Assembly: GCF_010183535.1 (NCBI RefSeq)
Contig: NC_071330.1
Coordinates: 12,691,717-12,755,716 of the forward strand
Source of the DNA: Caenorhabditis remanei
Taxonomy: Eukaryota > Nematoda > Chromadorea > Rhabditida > Rhabditidae
Reading direction: 5' to 3'
Length of the DNA stretch: 64,000 nt
This document shows positions 10,927 through 19,968 of the stretch, piece after piece (position 1 is the first letter of the stretch; each line of letters opens with the position of its first letter). Position numbers and translations under genes: made by a program. The notes beneath the pieces were generated by a model, which was not told the origin of the DNA, searched no databases, and saw only the letters and a program-made list of their open reading frames with translations.

Positions 10927-12171
10927 CTAGTTGTGTTTGCTTGAGGTGGGACGACGCATCATAAGTTTTTCGTTCATCTCGAAGAGTTTTCCGAGTTGTC
11001 TCTGGAGCTTCACAATCTCGCGAACTAAGTGCGACTGATTGAAGTCTGGCCGAGCTTCTTGACGAGTTCCTCTGAGAGTTCGATCGTTAACTCTGGGTTG
11101 ACTTGGACTTGTGACACTGAGTCCAGTTTTCGGTCCGTTAGATTTGACCTTCCTTTCCTTGCTTGGAAAACGTGGAGCCGTTCCTTGTCTCCTTGCCGGA
11201 GTAGTGGCCAATAGCTTTGCCTTTTCGCGACATTCCTTGACGAAGTGGCCTTCTTTGCCGCAGAAGAAACAAGTATTCTTCCGTTTCGGAGTTGACTTCT
11301 TGGAATTTCCGGAACACTTCAATTCCTTAGATGGAGATTCTTCCTGGTTGTGAACAGATTCCATCTCCTTTGCCCAACTATCGATTTTGCTAACTGGATC
11401 GGCGTTGTCTTCCTGATCCTCTCTGACCAAAGACGTGTGGTAGCTCGCCACACTGCTCGTTGATAGTCGACGATGACGATCTTGTCCTTCTGTTTCTTCT
11501 CCTAGGCGGAGAAGTTCCTTGACAAGTAGAAGTTCCGGGAGCTGTTCAATCTGATCCGGCCCGTATTTTTGTTCGAGAAGGGAAATCAACTTCAGTTTCA
11601 ATACTTCTATCAAGTTCTCTCTGCTTCTCAGGTCCCGTCGAAAGCTCTCGACCTTTTCCGTGAGATCAATCTCTGCTTGAACAGCTTCAGCGTATTTCTT
11701 GATGGTTTTCCCCAACCATTGCGTAGTGACTATTGTCAGATGTCCTGCTTCACTGTAGTAGAGGTCACGGTGGGAGTTGTTGAACCTTGGCTGTTGCGGA
11801 AACATTGGGACCAGTTGACCGACCTCCTGAAGTGGCTGAGTGACTTCGTCCGACCAGACGTCACGTGGATCCTGTCCTGGCATCTCCCTTCTTGGCTCGC
11901 GTTCGTCTTCTTGAACAGTTTCAACTTCTTGAACTTCCCGAACTTCACGTGGAGTGAATTGAGTTTTGACAACATGCTCACTGAGCTGATTTATAGAGGA
12001 ATTGACGGTTGACAGAGCAGAACGGACTGCCGCGCAGGTCATGGAACCCGCGCCACCAGCAGCCCATTTGCTCACCGTTTTGTCATTTGACAATGACACC
12101 TTGCTTCCGGAACGTACCGGGGAAGAGTCGGCGTCGCTCTTCCTTGACTGTTTCTTCTTTACTCGGTGCAT
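10927..12171 (-). CDS. Retrotransposon Gag-like protein with CCHC zinc knuckle
   Basis: 414-aa single frame starting at an ATG. The N-terminus is basic (MHRVKKKQSRKSD), the middle (about residues 75-230) is rich in Glu/Gln/Leu with heptad-like stretches suitable for helical self-assembly, and residues 301-314 form a C-x2-C-x4-H-x4-C knuckle (CFFCGKEGHFVKEC) followed by a basic region and a C-terminal coiled-coil-like segment. This is the layout of a Gag capsid/nucleocapsid precursor that packages element RNA in the cytoplasm. It sits near the 3' end of the element rather than just after the 5' LTR, and no pol follows it. The intact frame fits recent activity. Confidence 0.8.
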   Translation of the reverse strand: MHRVKKKQSRKSDADSSPVRSGSKVSLSNDKTVSKWAAGGAGSMTCAAVRSALSTVNSSINQLSEHVVKTQFTPREVREVQEVETVQEDEREPRREMPGQDPRDVWSDEVTQPLQEVGQLVPMFPQQPRFNNSHRDLYYSEAGHLTIVTTQWLGKTIKKYAEAVQAEIDLTEKVESFRRDLRSRENLIEVLKLKLISLLEQKYGPDQIEQLPELLLVKELLRLGEETEGQDRHRRLSTSSVASYHTSLVREDQEDNADPVSKIDSWAKEMESVHNQEESPSKELKCSGNSKKSTPKRKNTCFFCGKEGHFVKECREKAKLLATTPARRQGTAPRFPSKERKVKSNGPKTGLSVTSPSQPRVNDRTLRGTRQEARPDFNQSHLVREIVKLQRQLGKLFEMNEKLMMRRPTSSKHN

Positions 12172-15100
12172 CTTCCCAAGGATGAGGTAGGCTGGAAGAA
12201 TTCAGGTATTATGTAAGACACATACCACGAAGAAACGTTAGAACACGCGGATAAATGGTTTTCGAGGCGATTGGCACATAAAACTGTGTCCGATCATGCC
12301 TTCCCGGTTACGAAACCGTTAAATGTGACGAGCGAAAAATGGCAAAGCTCGTGTGACATCACCTTTGATCGAAACATGCTCGAAAAATGAGCGATCATTG
12401 GTTTTTAGGACGAAAAACCAAACGAATTTGCAATTCCTTGCGTTTCCCGCGTCACTGTCGGTTGTCGGTGCGAGACCTCTCCTTTGCAACAATCGGTGCG
12501 CCTTTAATACCGTATGCCACGAATAAACTTCTTCGGTAGACGATTGAATGGAATTTGAGACAAATCGCATCGAGAACCAGCGATTCTAGTGAAAAATTTC
12601 GGCGACACCAAAATTTCAGGAGTGAAATGTCCTTCGTTCTTGTCGTCGAACGTCCAAAACGGCCCAAGTTGTGGCTTTTTGCAGACTTTATAGGCGATTT
12701 TCCACGTTTTCTGGACTTCTCCGATCGTTTCGAGTTTTCAACTCCAAGATTCTCCGATGCTTCAATTGACCGATTGAGCATCCAGCATGTGTTTTCCTGA
12801 TCGGGCTATAAGGGACGCCCCCCGGTTTGCCGTTACCGCAACGTAGGCTTCGTTGTTGGCCTTCTGCATTTCCAGCGATTACTGCTGTTGAACCGAACGT
12901 AGTTGTTCTCAGCCGAACACGACTTCTGCATTTGTGATCCGACTTCTGCGAGTTCTCCTTTCTTGACAGACAAGAGTCTTCTGTCCTTCTCCGTTTCCGG
13001 GAGAATTGTCGCGACTGGATTCCTGCTTCCGTCTTCGGACGCTGATGTTCCAGACTCTGTGTAGTCCACTGTGGTTGCCAAACCAAATGGTTTCCGTTCA
13101 GAAGACTTCTCACGAATTCCATCGCACGTCTTCTTCTGCTTCTCGTAAGTTGATGGACCAATGGTTCCGAACCGTCTCGAGCTGCCGCACCTTCCTTTAC
13201 CAGGATGACGTTAACTGCTTGTTGTCCAAATCTCGAATAATGTCGACTCCGAGAATTTGATCCTCACGTCGCTTGAAGACTTCACTACTGGAAGATGAAA
13301 CATTTCCAGAGCTGTCCATAGTCGTTTTTTTTTTGCCAAAAACGATCTCGTCCACAACGATTGCCAAGTCGTGTGTGATAGAATCAGCATGCATCCATGC
13401 TCCGAGTTTGCAGCTTTATGTTTCAGTTTCGCGTTGGTCATGGAACCTTCGCATACTGAAACCGCGTAAGCAAAACTTGCTAACAGGTCTTCGTTTCCAG
13501 AAGAGCCAAATTACTTCGTTCCACCATGTTCTTGTGGAGATCTTTCTTTGTTGTTGCTCTCAACTTTGTCTTGTTGAGACTTCTGACGACTGACCACCGA
13601 TGAAGTCGTTCGTCTGACCAATCAGCTTCATCCGTTCGTCTCCGTTTCCAGGAGAGTTATCAGAACCAAATTCCTTTCCTGTCGGTTGAGTAGATGTTGT
13701 ACCGACCATTGTGACGTCTTCCACGTTGCTTGTCAAGCCAAGTGGGATCGAGATGGCGTTAGAGCCAACTATCATGTTTTCAGACTTAATGTCAACTTCC
13801 GCGTCGGTCGTAGAACCTTCGCATACAGGAAGCTGTGAATACCTTTACTGCTTCGTTTCCAGAAGAGTAGATTCCAGATTTCAGCACTGAGGCGTGATTT
13901 ACCAGGGATCCATCTGTTGATCCACAAAAACAGCACGATGGCGAATATTTCCAGGGATCCATCCGTTGATCCACGATTCAGCACGAGGGCGATTATAGTC
14001 CAGGGATCCATATTTTGATCCACTAACAGCACGATGGCGTGTACATTTCAGCACGGGGCATGTACTTTTCCGGAGGTGTTCGAGAGACCTTCCTTTACCA
14101 GGGATCCATACTTTGATCCGCAATTTCAGAGGTTTACAAGACACCTTCTTTCTTCCGGAGGTTTACAAGAGACCGTCCATTTCCAGAGGTTTGCGAGAGA
14201 CCGTCCATTTCCAGAGGTTTGCGAGAGACCGTCTGCTTCTCGGAGGTTTGCGAGAGACCTTCCGTTTCTTCCTGGAGGTTTGCGAGAGACCGTCCATTTC
14301 CAGAGGTTTGCGAGAGACCGTCTGCTTCTCGGAGGTTTGCGAGAGACCTTCCGTTTTCTTCTGGAGGTTTGCGAGAGACCGTCCATTTCCAGAGGTTTGC
14401 GAGAGACCGTCTGCTTCTCGGAGGTTTGCGAGAGACCTTCCGTTTTCTTCTGGAGGTTTACGAGAGACCTTCCGTTTCTTCTGGAGGTTTGCGAGAGACC
14501 GTCCAAGATTGCTTGTCGGAGACAGCTTGTTGCAGCACTGCTCCTGGTCCAGAATTGACTGCCGTCGAATTCTTAGACGTCACGATTTTCCCGATGTTTC
14601 GGAGACGTTGTAGTCTTTGCCATTGTTGTAGAAGACGTCCAGTGAGTGTGCATACTCACACTATCGACATCGCCAACTCCAGCAGTTGACAAATGAAGCG
14701 GCTTCGCGAATAGATTCGCTAACCTGATATGGTTTTGTTGGATGAAAATCCAATGCAGCACGAACACACTAATAGAGGCGATCGCGCAGGTTTCAGAACC
14801 CGCGTGTTTGATCCCCATCTAAAAGTTTCCAAGTCGATTGAAGGCGACTCCAAATTCGAAAACGTGTTCCTTGAGCATCGAAACCAACGATCCCAGCTTG
14901 CCGACGACCAAAACAGCTCTCTCCCGAATTGTTGCTCGTTCCATGGTTGTCACTCGATGACGGCATCCAGAAGATCCTTCGCGACGGGATTTCCAGAAAA
15001 TTCCTCGAGAACCAGGAGCATGAAGAGTGTCGATCCGTGCTGACCGATTTGAGAGAATATCGGTCGAAAAACCGGGTTTTTGGGAAGGGGCAAATGGTTT

Positions 15101-15486
15101 GATAAAACAGTATTGTGAATTTATCAACCTGCACTCCTTCGACAGCGCACAGGTCTTAGAACCCGTGCTCACTGCTATCTAGGGAGCCGGCTACGAAAAG
15201 ATACGTGACAGAAATTAACGTAGAGGCATACAATAGATAAACAGAGTCCTACGCCCTAATTCCCTACATGGATAATCTAAGCATCTAACACCTAACCTAA
15301 CACAAAAGGAACTTAAACTAAACGGGCCCTGTCTAGAAAAAGAGAGTGAGAGGAGAGTAACAAAAGAGGATAAAATCGGGTTATGGTCCCGAGCCAGAGG
15401 CAAAATCAATAAAAGAGTAAGAAGAATACAAAGGGTGGGAAGCGTGGGTGGGTCTTTATAAGTTAATCTAAAAAAATTTAAGAAAA
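12172..15486 (-). other. Long leader of the LTR element without a supported gene
   Basis: Between the 5' LTR and gag on the minus strand there are only short frames in conflicting registers. A motif like AGGTCTTAGAACCCG recurs (near 12033, 14787, 15148, and 10297 past gag). A GGATCCAT word preceded by CCAGGG recurs near 13905, 13949, 13999 and 14098. The minisatellite at 14075-14505 accounts for the longest apparent plus-strand frames. Confidence 0.6.
14075..14505. repeat. Minisatellite inside the LTR element
   Basis: About a dozen tandem units of roughly 28-33 bases built on GAGGTTTGCGAGAGACC followed by a variable TTCCGTTTC/GTCCATTTCC/GTCTGCTTCTC part. All forward frames through it stay open (RFARD/GLRET-type repeats), which makes false genes. 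Confidence 0.9.
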
Positions 15487-15505
15487 ACCTAAGTCGCTGC
15501 TACCA
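15487..15505 (-). promoter_or_regulatory. Candidate tRNA primer-binding site
   Basis: Minus-strand TGGTAGCAGCGACTTAGG begins at the last base of the 5' LTR. A TGG start fits pairing with the CCA end of a tRNA; the tRNA was not identified. Confidence 0.55.
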
Positions 15506-15981
15506 GTAAGCAACGCAAGACTTTTATACTCAATTACTAGTTTATTAGTTACTCAATTGTTACAAGAGAAAGGGTGAAAGAGGGTTACAAAGAGAAATAG
15601 GGACTGGTGCAAGTTCACCCGTAAGAACTGCCTAGAGAGGGGGAATTCTCAGCTTATATAGCGGTGAAAAGGGGGCGGAGTTAGTAAATCCATAGGTTGG
15701 CGCCATGGCGGTTGAGCGCCAGGTCAAACAGTCCTCGTAGTGGCGGTGTGTCGTTGTGGCGGTGGCGGCGAGAGAGCGTTGGCGACGAGAGAGACGGCAG
15801 ACACGACGACGGCGGCGATGACAGTTGCAGGCCTAGGAATTGTGGCGACGAGACTGTGAGCGGAGGCGAGCAGTTTCGACGCGAAATAATTGACTTCTGA
15901 AAGTGTCAAATTTGGTGAAACAACTGTGGGCTTTAGACAAAGAGCCGAGCAGGCCTAAGGGATTCATCCGAATACCTTACA
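15505..15981 (-). repeat. 5' LTR of the gag-only element
   Basis: 477 bp, identical in length to the left copy; the two differences seen are in GAGAGAGGG versus GAGAGGGGG and ATAGTGG versus ATAGCGG. A TATATAAG box on the minus strand (15653-15660) is the likely promoter of the element RNA. Confidence 0.92.
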
Positions 15982-16114
15982 ATATGAGTGTCTTTTTGTC
16001 AATTTTTCCGCATGAAAAATTGAAAATTGAAAAAAATTTTGAAAATTTTTCTGAAAAATCCCATATCCCTGACAAGACGGGCCTGACGAACCGGCCCGTC
16101 ATTTGACAAGTATG

Positions 16115-16770
16115 TTAAATCAACGAGTTAATCTTGAAGTTTTATGCTGCGCGTTAAAAAACGGTGCCGAACAAAAGACATGGCTGAGTGCGAAGTTCCA
16201 GTTTAGCGTGTGTTTTTCGTATCTTTTAATGAAAAACGCGACTCGGCCGGTAATTTCAAAACTTTTCGGTGCGGACCTTACGTCTCGCACCCCTGTGGAA
16301 TTTCATCCGCACTTGCGTTTCCCGCGAATTTTTTTTGAAAATTCTTGATGGGACTCTATTTTTTCGCAGTACCATGGTACCCCTAAATATCTGTACCTAA
16401 TTAAATTCCATTGGAAACCAAGAAACTTTATCAATATCAGAAATCTGCAAAACGCGTAGCGTACTTTGCGGAAATCACATAAATAGAAACTATTAAATCT
16501 AAAAAGCAATTGTCATATTCTAAAAGTGCACAACAATAGTGAAAAATCTCCCATCATTTTTCGACAAATCCCGTCTATCAAAGCATACAATTTTATTTTT
16601 TCTCGAGAACATTTTCATTTTTTTCATCAGAACTGACTAGTCAGAAGGTGAAATTCTGAGAAAAAGAAGCGGGTTTCTGATTAAAACACGAAAAAAACAA
16701 GTTGTGAGACAGACATTCTATTCAGTTTTCAGTTTTTCTTTCTTTTTTTCATTAAAAAAAAATTTCTCGT
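16115..16770. other. Upstream region of the receptor gene
   Basis: Contains the right arm of the outer foldback (to about 16345) and an AT-rich upstream region with no recognised element. The sequence just before the ATG at 16771 is T-rich then A-rich with no clear trans-splice acceptor. Confidence 0.4.
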
Positions 16771-19700
16771 ATGTCTGAAGAACACGATCACGAAGAAGAA
16801 AAACATTCGATATTCGGTCAAAAAGAATATATAAAATTTATATATCATTTTAATTATTTCTCTGCATATGCTATTATCAGTGCCATATATTGTATTCCTA
16901 CTATCATAATCACTCTAAAAATGATCTATTTATATGTGAGAAAACACAAAGTTCTCAGTCAAAATAACCTGCATCCGGAGCTATTCCGTCAGTTTTTAAT
17001 TATGCAAACACTGTGTCTATTGCACGTATTCATTGCTTTTTTTGTAATTCGTATCCCAGATACCGGATGGATGACGGTGTGGTGTGCATCCAGGAAGCCA
17101 GAGAGAATTCTGAAGGTCTTGATGTTCTTGAATTCTGGAATCATCTATTCGAAATACTTCTCGATTATTCTATTTTGTGTGATGAGAGTGTTTTTATTAA
17201 CAACTTCGAGCTATCTGAAAGAGGTAAGGTTGTCAAGTAGGTTTCGTTTGTGCAATGGAACTATTTTAAATAATTTTAAACAAACGAGCCAATACCGCCT
17301 TCGGCTCGTTCAAGACGAAATCGATTTAACTCGCGTAATTTTTTTGGGGAAATTGATATTACTTTTAATGGATGCCTATTCAAAATACCCATCTTTTGAG
17401 CTATCAATCGCCTTTTCTGAAAAACGTTATGTAAGAAAAACCGTCGGTCCGGCTCGGTCCGGTTGGGAAGTATGATTTAAAAAAATTTTCTCGTACATTG
17501 CCAACCATAGCAGTGCGCCCCGTAAGGATGCGGAAACGCGCCCCGTCGCACAACGATTGGAACGGAAAAAAACTTAGCTGAGTTCCAAGGATTTTCACGT
17601 TTTTATGCCGTATTTTTCAATATATAACGCACCGCGCACGCAACGCTACTCGGAAAAAATTCAAATCTGTTCGTTGCGGACCTTACTCCTCGCGTGCTGT
17701 GGTCAACTTATGCTCTAATCCCGGCATCCTTACTATAACTATAAGGTTAGCTATAAGGATATTAATGTATTACAAATTGACTTGTCTCGAAACGTCGTAG
17801 TTGCGAAATGATTAAAGTTTATGTCTACCACACAGAAGTTTCAATCTTCCACTTATTTCCAGAAAGCAGGTTTCTACCTAACCTACCTGACTCCCTTCCT
17901 CATTTCCGTCGCCTTCCTCCTTGCTCTCCCACGGTACATGGAAAATGCTTCCTGTTCTCAACTTGGAGACCCATTTCCCCACGGAGCAATTATGGTCATG
18001 TCGTTGATTAGGCATAATGCGAAAATGGTTAGTAAATGATAATGCAGAAATATGTTTAGATGAAGAATTTTACAGCCCTTGTCGTTTATCATTGAAGTGG
18101 TTATAAACCCATTTGTGGTGATTACAATCAGTGTCTTGAACTTTATTATGTTTTTGAAATTGAGGGAGAGCCGACAGTTGTAAGTTATTCAATTTCAGTT
18201 TTTGTGAAATATAACAGTTAAAACGATAATGTATGTAAAGTTTGACAAAGAACTAATAGTAAGTAACGTTTAGTAAGATTCAATCATCTGGAAAGTAATG
18301 CCTTGTCAGCGGTACAAACTTTGATCTATTTTTTTTCGAATACCATGCCTCGAGGGAAAAACTTGAGTGCATATTTGGAATCCGCGTTTTATCAGCTTTC
18401 CAATGATATAGGTGACGTCCCATATCTCCAAACTGACACATAATTTTTGATTCAACAATTTTTCTGAATGTGAATAACTCTAAGGGATAGTTTTAGGATG
18501 GGTAAGTTCAAGAGAGGGATACACACAACACGCTCACGTTTTAAAGGAGGACTGAAGTATTTTTTCTAAACTTCAGATACCGATAGAAACTTTCATCGAG
18601 TATAAGCTATAAATTGCACTAAACGCCACAATTCCCGTTCTCCTTACCCAAAATGAACCTAGGTGGAAGAGTTTTTCCCAGGGTTGGGAAATTCCGGACC
18701 GGCCCGGGTTCAAAACATGTGCACAATTCCTTCATAATTTTTTTGAAATATTCATAAAAAGTAACTTTTTTTCAAAAACTATTCAAATTTCTACAGGAGC
18801 CGGGCCGGGCTGAGAGAAATTTTTCAGGAATTTCCCAACCCTGGTTTTTCCGAGTGACCGTGTAGTCCTCTCGGACAAGATTTCTGTTCAATTCCTAGCT
18901 TTCCCCGCATTTTTCAATAAACTTTAGTAGTTTTTTTCTACTTCTTCGAGATATGTTATGAAATGAAATTTTCTGTGCAACGAACGCTCGCCCAATTGCA
19001 CACAAAAATTGAACGCAGCGTTAAAATGGGAGTGGAGGTGGCCACCGCGTGGGGGCGATCTTTCCTTGCACAGAAACATTTTATTTCATATTTAACATAT
19101 CTTGAAGAAATTGAAAAATCTACTAAAGCTTGTTGAAAAAACGAGAAAACGAAGAATTGAGCAGAAATCTTGTCCGAGAGGACTACACGGCTGCGTGGGA
19201 AAACTCTTCCACCAAAGCTTATTTTGAGTCAGAACAGAACGGGAATTGTACCGTTTAGAGCGAATAAATAAATAAATAAATATGCGTCAATAATTAGAAT
19301 TTCCTAGAATTGTCTGAAGTATCTGAATCTGCAATAAACCAAATATGGCATCAGTCCTCCTTTCCAAACTAACTCAAAAATAGTTTCATTCAGTGAATTT
19401 GCGATCCTTAATCCTCGCGATGCAATGAAAACTCTAGCAAGAAACCAAAAAGAAGTTAACGACACGATTAATGAACTGAATGAGTAATTAAAAGATTCTA
19501 CCGTCTCTCTAACATCACCTACCCTCCTCTCTATTCTATCCTCATTTTCCCTCGAATAAAATGCATAATTTCCAGATCCCTGATAACAAGCCGTAAGCAT
19601 GACTCAAAAGCGGAAAAAGTGTTTACCGTGACGATGGCTCTCCTCCTAATTCCAGTCATTATCAATGTCTCAATCGCTCTATTCGAATTCTTCGACGATT

Positions 19701-19861
19701 TTCTCTTCCATGTCTACCTGATCCGCCCGTATTCTATTGATGCTCAGGCACATGTTATCACTTGTTATTTCTATTTCACTCATCCATTTTTTAAGAAAAA
19801 TCCTTTTTTTAAGAAAAAAGTGATAAATGTAGTGAGAGTGAAAAGTGTAACTACTAATTGA
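16771..19861 (+). CDS. Serpentine chemoreceptor-type 7TM protein (Srg-superfamily-like)
   Basis: Four exons fit splice signals and phase: 16771-17223, 17863-18027, 18076-18179 and 19576-19861, coding for 335 aa with a TGA stop. The product has an acidic/His N-terminus (MSEEHDHEEEKH) and seven hydrophobic segments near residues 30-58, 70-92, 110-142, 152-175, 205-235, 255-280 and 295-315; the sixth is preceded by SKAEKVFTVTM and the last runs into FTHPFF plus a Lys-rich tail. This layout matches nematode serpentine receptors of the Srg superfamily (srg/sru/srv and relatives); the exact family is unsure. Such proteins act as chemosensory GPCRs in neuronal cilia. Intron 3 (1.4 kb) carries nested transposon-like repeats. 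Its 3' end faces gene A tail to tail, 107 bp away. Confidence 0.75.
18616..19259. mobile_element. Inverted-repeat element in receptor intron 3
   Basis: Left arm from about 18616 (CTAAACGCCACAATTCCCGT) and right arm ending about 19259 with the inverse (ACGGGAATTGTACCGTTTAG). Further matching arm blocks are GGTGGAAGAGTTTTTCCCA and GTGTAGTCCTCTCGGACAAG with their inverses near 19170-19215. The left arm is interrupted by the element at 18679-18843. No coding frame. Confidence 0.8.
18679..18843. mobile_element. GC-rich hAT-type MITE (GGCCCG family), copy 4, nested
   Basis: Ends CAGGGTTGGGAAATTCC / GGAATTTCCCAACCCTG, flanked by the exact 8-bp duplication GTTTTTCC (18671-18678 and 18844-18851). It lies inside the left arm of the 18616-19259 element, so it is the younger insertion. 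Confidence 0.92.
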
Positions 19862-19968
19862 TAAATATTTAGAAATATCTGGATATCTGGATAAACAGAC
19901 AGAGGGACACTCTTACAGTAATCTTTATTACGAAATAAATAAATTAAAGTAGATCAAATCATGATCTA
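19862..19968. terminator. Shared 3' region of two convergent genes
   Basis: The 107 bp between the receptor stop and the gene A stop hold AATAAA-type poly(A) signals for the plus strand (near 19935) and AATAAA on the minus strand (near 19927). The two 3' UTRs probably overlap. Confidence 0.6.

Larger units (their letters stand above)
9617..15981 (-). mobile_element. Gag-only LTR retrotransposon (non-autonomous)
   Basis: Two direct repeats of 477 bp (9617-10093 and 15505-15981) differ at two positions that I could find. The flank AATAT is duplicated (9612-9616 and just after the right LTR), giving a 4-5 bp target duplication. Transcription is on the minus strand: a TATATAAG box lies in each LTR, a polypurine tract abuts the left (3') LTR and a candidate primer-binding site abuts the right (5') LTR. 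Order on the minus strand: LTR, about 3.3 kb of leader without a long frame but with tandem repeats, gag, about 830 bp, LTR. No protease, reverse transcriptase, RNase H or integrase frame was found. Near-identical LTRs imply recent mobilisation, so the enzymes must have come from another element. It resembles the plan of TR-GAG elements described in plants. Confidence 0.88.
9556..16114. mobile_element. GC-rich MITE copy 3, split by the LTR retrotransposon
   Basis: Left end CATACTTGTCAAGGGCCGGG at 9556 and right end TGACAAGTATG ending at 16114 match copy 1 (6479-6800). About 190 bp of MITE remain, at 9556-9616 and from 15982 on. Flanks share TTAAATC on both sides, one base short of a full 8-bp duplication. 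Confidence 0.8.
9400..16345. repeat. Outer inverted arms around nested insertions
   Basis: Sequence at about 9405-9480 (with GCGGATGAAATTCC and AAGCAGCAT) recurs inverted at about 16138-16320 (ATGCTGC, GGAATTTCATCCGC). This suggests an older foldback element that later received the MITE at 9556 and then the LTR element at 9617. Arm similarity is partial and the ends are not defined. Confidence 0.4.

Noticed and set aside
12452..13161. Possible pol fragment upstream of gag
   Set aside because: No YxDD, integrase DDE or RNase H pattern could be seen in any minus-strand frame, and frames overlap in conflicting registers.
14034..14689. Long overlapping plus-strand frames with RFARD/GLRET-type repeats
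   Set aside because: They are translations of the minisatellite inside the LTR element; three frames are open at once because the repeat has no stops.
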